Shown: positions 25,241 to 32,271 of the stretch, in pieces
How the letters are laid out: each line of letters starts with the position of its first letter
Numbering within the stretch: the stretch's first letter is position 1
NCBI RefSeq assembly: GCF_014647975.1
Contig: NZ_BMQF01000003.1
Span: 558,001-622,000, forward strand
DNA: 64,000 nucleotides
Direction: 5' to 3'
Source of the DNA: Streptomyces fumigatiscleroticus
GTDB lineage: Bacteria > Actinomycetota > Actinomycetes > Streptomycetales > Streptomycetaceae
Notes under the pieces: generated by a model
The model's input: the letters and a program-made list of their open reading frames with translations, nothing else
Database searches by the model: none
What the model was told of the DNA's origin: nothing
Translations under genes and position numbers: made by a program

Positions 25241-26863
25241 ATGTCGACCACCGAAGAACGCACCGGGCTGCTCCGCCGCCGCCCGAAGACCACGGAGATC
25301 ACCACCCCGCCGGCGGGCACGGTCCTGCCGGCCCATGCCCGCACCGGAGCCCCCGACATCCCGGTGACCTCGGCGACCCCGGCGCTGCCCCCGGGGTGGG
25401 TACGGGCGGACGCGCCGCGCACACCACCGCCCGCGCCCGCGCCGAGGACCGCGTCGACACGTGAGCCCGGACCGCCCGCGGCGCCTGCGCCCGCTCCGGA
25501 GCCGTTCCCCGCCCCGGCGCCGCCGGGCCCGGCACCGGCGGCGGCACCACCGCCGGAACCAGAACCGGCACCCGCACCCGCACCCGCACCCGCACCCACG
25601 CCCGCCCCCGCGGAGACGTCCGCATCCACACCCACGGTCCCCATCCAGATCAACGCGCTTCAGGCGATGTGCCGCCAGGTCTTCGGCTTCCGCCTGGCGA
25701 TGATCGCGCTCGCCGCCCCGGCGGCCCTCCTCAACGCCACGCCCGGCCTGGCCACCCGCCTGGTCGGCGCCGCGGTCGTGGTCACCTTCATGGGCTCCTA
25801 CGTCCTCTTCCGCGACTGGGAACGCTTCGGCCCGCTCCTCCTGCGCCACCCCTCCCTCCTCGCCGCCGACACCCTCCTCGGCTCCCTCCTGCTGATCTCG
25901 GCGGGCCCGGACAGCACACTCGCCTACGTCTGCGTCTGCACCCCGCTGCTGGCCGGCATCGTCTACGGCTGGCGGGGCGCGGCCTTCTTCGCCTCCCTCC
26001 AGGCGCTGATGCTCCTGCTGGTCCACGCCACGCTCCAGGACCCTCACCCAGGACCCGCGGAGTCGTTGCTCCTGCCGGGGCTGTGCGTGATCACCGGAGC
26101 TGTCGGCTCCAGCCTCCGCAATCTCATGCTCCGCTTCGGCGCCGCCACCCAGGCCCTGACCACCGTCCAGGCCCGCCTGGCCGTCACGGAGGCGGTCAGC
26201 GCCGAACGCGCCCGGCTCGCCCGTGAGCTGCACGACTCGGTCGCCAAGACGCTGCACGGCGTGGCCCTGGCCGCGGACGGCCTGGCCGGCTCGGCGGGCG
26301 CCGACCGCATGAATCCGGTCCTGATGAAGCAACAGGCCGAACTGGTCGCCCGCTCCGCCCGCCGGGCCGCCGCCGAGTCCCGCGAACTCCTGGCCGACCT
26401 GCGCCGCGAGTCGGACCCGGACGAGGGTACGGACGTGCTGGTCGAACTGGCCGCTCGCACCCGGGACTTCAGCGGCCGTACGGGCACGCCCGCGCACTAC
26501 CGCCCCACCGGCGAGCACGCCGTCCCGCCCGTCCCGCCCGCCGTGGCCCGCCAGCTGCTCACCATCGCCTCGGAAGCCATGGAGAACGCCCACCGCCACG
26601 CGGCCCCCACTCGGGTGGACGTGAGCGCGGGCGTCCACGGCGACCTGCTGCGCATCAGCGTCTACGACGACGGACGCGGCCTCCCGCCGGGCACGAGCCT
26701 CGAACAACTCCGCCGGGCCGGCCACTTCGGCCTGGTCGGCATGGTGGAGCGGGCAGCGTCGGTGGGCGCCCGCATCCGCATCGGCCGCGGAGCCCATACG
26801 AAGGGCACGGAGGTACGCCTGGAACTGCCGCTGGCGGCCCTGACGACAACGACGCACGCCTGA
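25241..26863 (+). CDS. NarL-type sensor histidine kinase embedded in the tad locus
   Basis: 540 aa. An extended Pro/Ala-rich N terminus (about 25-135, with repeating PAPAPAP) is followed by about five membrane helices (145-270), a HisKA_3 domain with phospho-His331 in ARELHDSVAKTLHG, and an HATPase domain (about 430-535; ENAHRHA and DDGRGLP boxes). The poly-Pro/Ala arm is unusual and suggests a spacer or protein-contact arm. The start is set to ATG 25241 (GGAAG 12 nt upstream); GTG 25232 is possible. It is paired with the response regulator 40 nt downstream. The signal may be the state of the Tad machine or the envelope. Confidence 0.9.
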   Translation: MSTTEERTGLLRRRPKTTEITTPPAGTVLPAHARTGAPDIPVTSATPALPPGWVRADAPRTPPPAPAPRTASTREPGPPAAPAPAPEPFPAPAPPGPAPAAAPPPEPEPAPAPAPAPAPTPAPAETSASTPTVPIQINALQAMCRQVFGFRLAMIALAAPAALLNATPGLATRLVGAAVVVTFMGSYVLFRDWERFGPLLLRHPSLLAADTLLGSLLLISAGPDSTLAYVCVCTPLLAGIVYGWRGAAFFASLQALMLLLVHATLQDPHPGPAESLLLPGLCVITGAVGSSLRNLMLRFGAATQALTTVQARLAVTEAVSAERARLARELHDSVAKTLHGVALAADGLAGSAGADRMNPVLMKQQAELVARSARRAAAESRELLADLRRESDPDEGTDVLVELAARTRDFSGRTGTPAHYRPTGEHAVPPVPPAVARQLLTIASEAMENAHRHAAPTRVDVSAGVHGDLLRISVYDDGRGLPPGTSLEQLRRAGHFGLVGMVERAASVGARIRIGRGAHTKGTEVRLELPLAALTTTTHA

Positions 26864-26902
26864 CAGACATCAACGGTCCCACCCACGAGAGGAGGCCCCC
26901 TG

Positions 26903-27898
26903 ATGCCGGCTCCGACACCCCGTCCCGGCTCGCAGCAGCCCTTCCAGCAGCCGCCGCTCCAGCAGGCGCCCTGCCACCAGCCGAACCAGCAACCATTCGA
27001 GGACTTCCCGCCCCCGGCACCGTCGGCCGCTCTCAGGGTCGTCGTGGCGGACGACAATCCGGTCGTCCGGGCCGGACTGACCGCCCTGCTCTCCGGCCGT
27101 GCGGACATCACGGTCGTGGCCGAGGCGGCGGACGGCCGTCAGGCCTATGAGGCGGCCCACCGGCACCGCCCCGACGTGGTTCTCCTGGACGTCCGGATGC
27201 CCGGCGTGGACGGCATCTCGGCCCTTCCGTACCTGGTGCCGATCGCCCCGGTGATGATGCTGACGTACAGCAGGGAGTTGGAGATCGTTCAGGAGTCGCT
27301 GCGCCGGGGAGCGGGCGGCTATCTGGTCCACGGCGAGTTCACCGCGGACCAACTGGTGACGGCGGTCCGGGACATCAAGGAAGGCAGGGCCCACTTCACC
27401 TCCACGGCGGCCGGTGCCCTGCTGGCCCAGCTGCGCCAGTCAGGCGGCCCGGCGACCGCTCCGCTGCCCGAGGGCCTGGGCCAGGTGAATGCGACTGCAC
27501 ATGCAGGCGCAATCCCAACCCAACCGGGTCCGAGTGCCGAACCGTCGTATCCAGTAAGAGGTATGCCTTCCCAGCATCCACCGTCTCCGCCTGTTTCGGC
27601 GGAACGCCTTTCGCTAATGCAACCGAGTGTGGGACAGTCGTCGTCTGGGTGGCCGAGTGGCCGTCCGGTCGCTCCGGACAGGTCGCGATTCCAACTGAGC
27701 GTCAGGGAGGCGGAGATCATGGACCTCATCGCGTCCGGCATGAACAACCAGCAGATCGCCGCCACCTGCTTCATCAGCGAGAAGACGGTCAAGAACCACA
27801 TCAACCGCATCTTCGCCAAGCTCCACAGCACCAGCCGCTCCGAGGCCGCCGCCAAGTGGCTCGGCACGGCACCCGGCTCTCAGCAGGGACCGAGGTGA
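26903..27898 (+). CDS. NarL/FixJ-type response regulator with long linker
   Basis: 331 aa. Gln/Pro-rich N terminus (1-40), receiver domain (44-155) with Asp96 in VVLLDVRMPG as the phospho-acceptor and Lys157 near the end, a long Pro/Ser/Gln-rich linker (about 170-258), and a LuxR-type HTH (262-322: LSVREAEIMDLIASGMNNQQIA). ATG 26903 follows GAGAGGAGG. Linker DNA near 27480-27650 is visibly lower in GC and uses codons rare in its neighbours. It is the likely regulator of the locus and the best local candidate for binding the paired GGGCCC boxes (inference). Confidence 0.93.
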   Translation: MPAPTPRPGSQQPFQQPPLQQAPCHQPNQQPFEDFPPPAPSAALRVVVADDNPVVRAGLTALLSGRADITVVAEAADGRQAYEAAHRHRPDVVLLDVRMPGVDGISALPYLVPIAPVMMLTYSRELEIVQESLRRGAGGYLVHGEFTADQLVTAVRDIKEGRAHFTSTAAGALLAQLRQSGGPATAPLPEGLGQVNATAHAGAIPTQPGPSAEPSYPVRGMPSQHPPSPPVSAERLSLMQPSVGQSSSGWPSGRPVAPDRSRFQLSVREAEIMDLIASGMNNQQIAATCFISEKTVKNHINRIFAKLHSTSRSEAAAKWLGTAPGSQQGPR

Positions 27899-27935
27899 GG
27901 TGCGGTGACGGCACGGGCGAGAGGCTGGGCCTCCG

Positions 27936-27994
27936 ATTGGGCCCGGGATTGGGCCCTGGGACCCTCTGGCGGCAGGGACGTTCCGCCGTACGTT
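27936..27994 (+). promoter_or_regulatory. flp: Paired GGGCCC promoter, copy B (flp)
   Basis: ATTGGGCCC at 27936-27944 and again at 27948-27956 (12-bp period), then TACGTT (27989-27994) as -10, 33 nt after the second box. This geometry is identical to copy A. The predicted transcript starts near 28001, with a leader of about 100 nt before the flp ATG. Confidence 0.7.
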
Positions 27995-28100
27995 TCCGGT
28001 GTCGTCAGCGCACCCGGCAGACAGCAAGCCGGTGACGCGAGCGGCACGGAGACTCACCCGTCGGCCGGTCAGCGGCCGGCCGAAACCGGAGGGGAACATC

Positions 28101-28334
28101 ATGAGCGACCGGATGCTGAAGACCGCCGTTGCGACCAAGGTCCGTGTGAGCGGCTGGAAGAACACCACGGTCGAGGCCATGCAGCGCCGCGCCGGCGACA
28201 AGGGCCAGACCGCCGTCGAGTACCTGGGCATCATCGCGGTGGTCGTGGCGATCGTGCTGGCGATCACGGGTACCAACATCGGTCAGACGATCCTCAACAA
28301 GATCACAGCGCAGATCGGCAAGGTCGCTCCTTGA
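28101..28334 (+). CDS. flp: Flp/Fap pilin, major Tad pilin
   Basis: 77 aa. A 35-residue basic leader ends in Gly35|Gln36, with Glu40 at +5 and the Flp consensus TAVEYLGIIAVVVAIV forming the pilin helix. The mature pilin is only about 42 aa, typical of Flp. ATG 28101 follows CGGAGGGG. The prepilin peptidase at 37265 should process it. The stop overlaps the TTG start of the next gene (TTGA). Confidence 0.95.
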   Translation: MSDRMLKTAVATKVRVSGWKNTTVEAMQRRAGDKGQTAVEYLGIIAVVVAIVLAITGTNIGQTILNKITAQIGKVAP

Positions 28335-28930
28335 TCCGACCTCGCCGGTACGGCGACGCCGGGCAGGCCTTCCCCATCTACATCACGGTGGTGGGAGGCC
28401 TGCTCTTTCTCGCGTTCGCGTACTTTGCGGTCGGCCAGGCCGCGGTGAACCGGAACGGCGCCCAGACGGCAGCGGACGCGGCGGCGCTCGCTGCGGCCCA
28501 GGAAACGCGGGACCAGCTCGCGGGCGAGTGGGTGCAAGACATACTCGACCCGACCAGGTGGCAGGCCATCTTCGACGGCGAGGCGGACGCGCTCTCGCCG
28601 TCGTGCTGGCGCGCATACGAACTGGCCGCGCAGAACGACGCCGAGGTGAGGGACTGCGCCCCCGTCGGCCCGCTGAAGTACACGGTCGAGGTCGAGACCA
28701 ACAGGCCGGTCGGGGACTCGATCGTCCCCGGTACGGAGCAGCGGAAGGCGAACGCGTGGGCCACCGCCGTGATCGAGCCCCGCTGCACGTTCAAGCTGCC
28801 GGCGGAGGACGCGGAGGACGACGTTCTGCCGAGGCTCAGCTGCGGAGCCACGAACTGGGACCTGAATCCGGACGATCTCACCGATCTGCCGGAGCCCGAG
28901 GACCTGTTCGACGTCCATCTGGCCGATTGA
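28331..28930 (+). CDS. TadG/TadE-like protein without Glu+5
   Basis: 199 aa with a TTG start overlapping the flp stop by 4 nt. The N terminus has GQAFPIYITVVGGLLFLAFAYFAVG, a pilin-like hydrophobic helix, but the residue at +5 after Gly11 is Ile, not Glu. The helix is followed by the NRNGAQTAADAAALAAA segment typical of TadG-like proteins and a soluble Cys-containing C-terminal domain. It is probably a machine component rather than a processed pilin. No distinct von Willebrand (VWA) domain is seen. Confidence 0.8.
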   Translation: MIRPRRYGDAGQAFPIYITVVGGLLFLAFAYFAVGQAAVNRNGAQTAADAAALAAAQETRDQLAGEWVQDILDPTRWQAIFDGEADALSPSCWRAYELAAQNDAEVRDCAPVGPLKYTVEVETNRPVGDSIVPGTEQRKANAWATAVIEPRCTFKLPAEDAEDDVLPRLSCGATNWDLNPDDLTDLPEPEDLFDVHLAD

Positions 28931-28964
28931 CCAGCGAACGACGAGTGAAGAAGGAAGCGAAGTG

Positions 28965-29543
28965 ATGAGCGTTCGGTTGACTGCGAAGGCCCGTAGGGGA
29001 GTGGCTGCGCTGACCGTGGCGACCGGCCTGGTTCTCGGCGTGGCCGGTTGCGGCGGGGGCGGTGACGACGAGAAGCCGAAGGCTTCGGCGTCCGCATCGA
29101 AGGACGGCGGGTCCCAACCGAGTGCTCAGGAGGAACAGCCGGAGACTCCTCTGGCAGAACTCAAGGGCTCCGACGGGCTGCTCCTCCAGGTCACGTCCGT
29201 CGAACGTGACTCGGGCGGATTCCTGACGGTGAACGGGACGGTGAAGAACGACGGGGCCGAGTCAGCAGTCATACCGTCTCAGATCAGCGGGGACGAGACG
29301 GAGGTCATCGCGCACGGTCCGTCGTTCGGTGGTGCCACCCTCGTGGACTCCAAGGGGAAGAAGCGCTACTACGTGCTGCGCGACACGGACGGCCGCCCGC
29401 TGACCACGACCGGCTTTGGAACCCTCGAGTCGGGGCAGACCCTGGCGATATTCATGCAGTTCCCCGCTCCTCCCACGGACACGGTCGAGGTTTCCTTGCA
29501 GGTGCCGACCTTCTCCAGCGGCACGATCAAGATTTCCGGGTGA
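28965..29543 (+). CDS. Lipoprotein of the tad locus
   Basis: 192 aa. Signal peptide with lipobox VAGC (Cys at about 26), a Lys/Ala/Ser-rich spacer and an all-beta domain (VTSVERDSGGFLTVNGTVKND, DTVEVSLQVPTFSSGTIKI) of the general type seen in DUF4352/Ig-like lipoproteins. ATG 28965 follows AAGGAAG; GTG 28962 is an alternative. It is encoded directly before the OmpA-domain protein, and the pair may anchor or stabilise the pilus base in the Gram-positive wall (inference). Confidence 0.8.
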   Translation: MSVRLTAKARRGVAALTVATGLVLGVAGCGGGGDDEKPKASASASKDGGSQPSAQEEQPETPLAELKGSDGLLLQVTSVERDSGGFLTVNGTVKNDGAESAVIPSQISGDETEVIAHGPSFGGATLVDSKGKKRYYVLRDTDGRPLTTTGFGTLESGQTLAIFMQFPAPPTDTVEVSLQVPTFSSGTIKISG

Positions 29544-29550
29544 GGCCGAC

Positions 29551-30195
29551 ATGTCCCGTGTTCGCACCCGCCCGGCGCATCCACGCCTCGCCGTGGTCGC
29601 CATCGCCACCACCGTCATCGTCGCCACCAACGCCTACGGTGCCGCGGCCCGCGCCGACGACAACCCCAGCGTCCCCCCGGGCACGGAAGCCACCGCCACC
29701 GCGCCCGTCGAGGTCGACGCCAACGACCCCGACCTGAAGCTGCCGGACGGTGCCACGCTCGCCAGCCCCAAGGTGCTGGACATCAAGTCGGTCGTCGAGG
29801 ACCAGAGTGGTGAGGAGCGCCGCGAGGACACCAACGCGGACGTGACGTTCGCGCTCCAGGCCGAGGTGCTGTTCAGCAAGGACAGCGCGAAGCTGAGCGG
29901 CGAGGCGAAGGCCCGTATCTCCACCATCGCGGAGGAGATCAAGACCCAGAACGCCACGAAGATCCGTGTCTTCGGCTTCACCGACAACCTCGGTTCCTCC
30001 GCCCACGGCGACGTCCTGTCCAAGCAGCGCGCCAACGCCGTGCAGGAGATCCTGGATCAGGAGCTGAACGACGCCACCATCACCTACGAGGTCCGCGGCT
30101 ACGGCGAGCAGTACCCGATCGCCGACAACTCCACGGAGGCCGGCCGGAAGAAGAACCGCCGCGTGGAGGTCTCCTTCCCGCGCTCGGAGAGCTGA
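29551..30195 (+). CDS. Exported OmpA-domain (peptidoglycan-binding) protein
   Basis: 214 aa. Signal peptide (cut near AARADDN), a spacer and an OmpA C-terminal domain (about 100-210): FALQAEVLFSKDSAKLSGEAKARI, FGFTDNLGSS and NRRVEVSF. The domain binds diaminopimelate in peptidoglycan. An OmpA-like module in a bacterium without an outer membrane points to a wall-binding anchor for the Tad pilus or its lipoprotein neighbour. It is the last gene of the tad operon; a strong hairpin follows. Confidence 0.9.
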   Translation: MSRVRTRPAHPRLAVVAIATTVIVATNAYGAAARADDNPSVPPGTEATATAPVEVDANDPDLKLPDGATLASPKVLDIKSVVEDQSGEERREDTNADVTFALQAEVLFSKDSAKLSGEAKARISTIAEEIKTQNATKIRVFGFTDNLGSSAHGDVLSKQRANAVQEILDQELNDATITYEVRGYGEQYPIADNSTEAGRKKNRRVEVSFPRSES

Positions 30196-30223
30196 CCGCA
30201 GAGACAAGAGAAGCGGGGACACC

Positions 30224-30264
30224 CGGGGCCCGTCCCGCGCCGCAGGCGCGGGGTACGGGCCCCG
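30224..30264. terminator. Bidirectional terminator after the OmpA gene
   Basis: Long hairpin with arms CGGGGCCCGT...CCGCGCC and GGCGCGG...ACGGGCCCCG, containing small mismatches, between the convergent OmpA and DUF397 genes. Confidence 0.75.
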
Positions 30265-30269
30265 TCGCC

Positions 30270-30461
30270 TCACAGCAGGTGGTCGGCCTTGCCCGCCTTG
30301 ATCTCCAGGATCAGCGCCCGGAGCGCCTCCCGGCTGTCGGTGAGGTGGTGCTCCTCCTGCCCGGCAACGGCGATATAGGCGTTGCCTCGGACGTCGGTGC
30401 CTATGCGGAAGCAGTTGTTGCCTTCGCCGCAGAACGGCTCTTCCCAGTCGATGTCGGGCAT
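30270..30461 (-). CDS. DUF397 small acidic protein
   Basis: 63 aa, the typical DUF397 size, with CFRIGTDVRGNAYIAVAGQEE and a final DSREALRALILEIKAG helix. ATG 30461 follows AGGGAG. It lies 10 nt downstream of the DUF5753 regulator; the pair is the WhiJ/DUF397 type that is numerous in Streptomyces. From memory, the Scr1/Scr2-type pairs of S. coelicolor behave as a regulator plus antagonist or toxin-like partner. Confidence 0.88.
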   Translation of the reverse strand: MPDIDWEEPFCGEGNNCFRIGTDVRGNAYIAVAGQEEHHLTDSREALRALILEIKAGKADHLL

Positions 30462-30471
30462 GGCGGCTCCC

Positions 30472-31323
30472 TCAGGGTTCGCGGGCGACGTTGTGGATGA
30501 GGTCACGCGAGGCCGCCGGGGACAGCGCCGCGTGGTCCATCCACTCCAGGTGGGCACGGTACTTCGTGAGCTGCGCCTCCGCGCCGGTGAATTCGGGCCC
30601 GTGTGCGGAGTCCAACTGCACGGTGTCGAGCTGGGGTGCGAGGCCGTCCGCGTACAGCAGCGCGTGCCCGGCGCCCGGGAACCCGCCCACGCCGTTGGGG
30701 ACGACCCGTACGTCGATGCCGTTCCGTTCGGACCGGGCGGCCAGGTGCTCCAGCTGCCGACGGGTCACCGCAGCGCCGCCGTACGGCATGCGCAGCGCGG
30801 CTTCGTGGACGTACGCCACGTACGGAAGGGGCTCAGCCCGCTCGAAGACGTGCTGACGCTCCATACGGTGCGCCACCCGCAGTTCGACCTCGAGCCGGCT
30901 GAGCGCCGGCAGGACGGCGACGAAGACCGCACGGGCGTACTCCTCCGTCTGGAGCAGGCCCGGAACGTGCATGACCTGCGCGGTCCGCACCCGAGCCGCG
31001 TGCCACTCCAGCTCGGCGATGTCCAGCAGACCCGCGGGCAGGGTGCCGCGGTATCGCTCCCACCATCCACGTGTCCTGTTCTCGGCCATGGCGACCAGCG
31101 CTTCCACGTATCGCGCTTCCGTGCAGGCGTAGTTGCACGCGAGGGTGCGGATGCGCTCGGGGGAGAAGGGGCGGATCCCCGACTCCATGTTGGACAACCG
31201 GGTCCGGTCGATACCGAGCAGTCCGGCGGCGTACTCCGTGGTGGCGCCCGCCGCGAGGCGCATCTTGCGCAGCTCGCCGCCCAGCCGCTTCTGCCGCTCC
31301 GTCGGCGTACTCCTCGTCGCCAT
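30472..31323 (-). CDS. WhiJ-type HTH regulator with DUF5753
   Basis: 283 aa. Xre-type HTH in residues 8-65 (LRKMRLAAGATTEYAAGLLGIDRTRLSNMESG) and DUF5753 (about 100-275), including the HVPGLLQTEEYARAVF and AALRMPYGG motifs. ATG 31323 follows GGAAGGAG. Together with the DUF397 gene below and the RsbW-like gene above, it forms a complete WhiJ-type cassette inside the tad locus. It may be a developmental or stress regulator; a specific target is unknown. Divergent from 31599. Confidence 0.9.
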   Translation of the reverse strand: MATRSTPTERQKRLGGELRKMRLAAGATTEYAAGLLGIDRTRLSNMESGIRPFSPERIRTLACNYACTEARYVEALVAMAENRTRGWWERYRGTLPAGLLDIAELEWHAARVRTAQVMHVPGLLQTEEYARAVFVAVLPALSRLEVELRVAHRMERQHVFERAEPLPYVAYVHEAALRMPYGGAAVTRRQLEHLAARSERNGIDVRVVPNGVGGFPGAGHALLYADGLAPQLDTVQLDSAHGPEFTGAEAQLTKYRAHLEWMDHAALSPAASRDLIHNVAREP

Positions 31324-31414
31324 GCCGCTCCTTCCGCCGCGTGGTCGGCCTCAGTCTGCCGTTCAACGCCTGCGGAGGTCCATCAACTAAGGGGGTAATT
31401 ATCTCCGTATCGAT

Positions 31415-31435
31415 GGACACAATACCCCGGTGTCC
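31415..31435. promoter_or_regulatory. Operator-like repeat in WhiJ cassette
   Basis: GGACAC - 9 nt - GTGTCC between the divergent regulator and ATPase genes. A TACAGT -10-like box (31437-31442) for the plus direction overlaps its right edge. Candidate binding site for the WhiJ-type protein. Confidence 0.45.
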
Positions 31436-31598
31436 CTACAGTCAGTAACAGGTCGACCACCCATCCCACCCTCCGTCGAACCGGAAGCGCATCGCGCTGC
31501 CCGCCCGTATGCCTCCTGCCCTGGGAGGGGCCGGCCGCGTCAGGGAGACGAGCCACTGCGCGGAGGGTCCAACCACCCGTTCCCATCCCGGAGTCGCC

Positions 31599-32105
31599 AT
31601 GCCCGGATTCCTGACGTCGTCCTGCCCGGCCCCGCCCCCGGCGGACCTCGCCCCCGCACCACCGCCCGACCCCGAGAGCCTCGCCTACAGCCTCACCCTC
31701 CCGGCCGCCCTCCGCAGCCCGGCGATCGTGCGCACCACCACGCGGACGGTCCTGCGGGCCCACGGTCTGGCCGAGCTGACGGACGCGGCGGTGCAGGTGG
31801 CCGGCGAGCTGGCCTCCTGCGCCTGCCGGTCGGCACCGAACGCCGAGGTGTACGTCTCGCTGCGCTACCGCCAGAACGCCCTCCGGGTGATCTTCTACGA
31901 CGGTCACCCCCGCCACACCCATCCCCGCCTCGCCGAGGCCTGCGACGCCCGCCGCCGGGCGGATCTGCGCGTGCTGGCCTGCGTGGTCAAGGCCTGCGGC
32001 GGCGACTGGGGCGTCGGTGACGCACGGGAACCGGGCGGCGGCACCCGTATGTGGGCGGTCCTGCCACGGGAGGGCGCCAGAGCCTACGCCGCAGCGGAGT
32101 CATAA
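31599..32105 (+). CDS. RsbW-like ATP-binding protein (degenerate)
   Basis: 168 aa with a C-terminal GHKL-type fold (about 50-160). Helix LTDAAVQVAGELASCACRSAP stands where RsbW-type anti-sigma kinases have ELVTNA, so the Asn of the N box is missing. The G1 box is reduced to FYDGHP. Without these residues, kinase activity is doubtful, and it may act by binding only. ATG 31599 follows CCGGAG. It is the third gene of the WhiJ-type cassette. Confidence 0.75.
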   Translation: MPGFLTSSCPAPPPADLAPAPPPDPESLAYSLTLPAALRSPAIVRTTTRTVLRAHGLAELTDAAVQVAGELASCACRSAPNAEVYVSLRYRQNALRVIFYDGHPRHTHPRLAEACDARRRADLRVLACVVKACGGDWGVGDAREPGGGTRMWAVLPREGARAYAAAES

Positions 32106-32153
32106 GCGCACCGCCCACTGCATCCCTCATCCGTCACGCACGGCCCACAAGGG

Positions 32154-32211
32154 TTTGGGCACCGATTTGGGCCCGCGGGCCCATCTCGGCCCGAGCGCCC
32201 CGCCCTAGCGT
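32154..32211 (+). promoter_or_regulatory. Paired GGGCCC promoter, copy C (toxin operon)
   Basis: TTTGGGCAC at 32154-32162 and, 12 bp on, TTTGGGCCC (32166-32174), then the palindrome TGGGCCCGCGGGCCCA (32168-32183). A TAGCGT -10 (32206-32211) lies 24 nt after the last box. The predicted leader is about 54 nt. Confidence 0.65.
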
Positions 32212-32271
32212 CGGTCCGAGTCGCGGAGAGCGGACACGCCTGCGCGCACGGCGAGTCGAGGGGGAGTGGGA

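Noticed and set aside
24272..26857. An 861-codon minus-strand frame across tadC and the kinase
   Set aside because: Antisense shadow; the opposite strand holds clear families with ribosome-binding sites.
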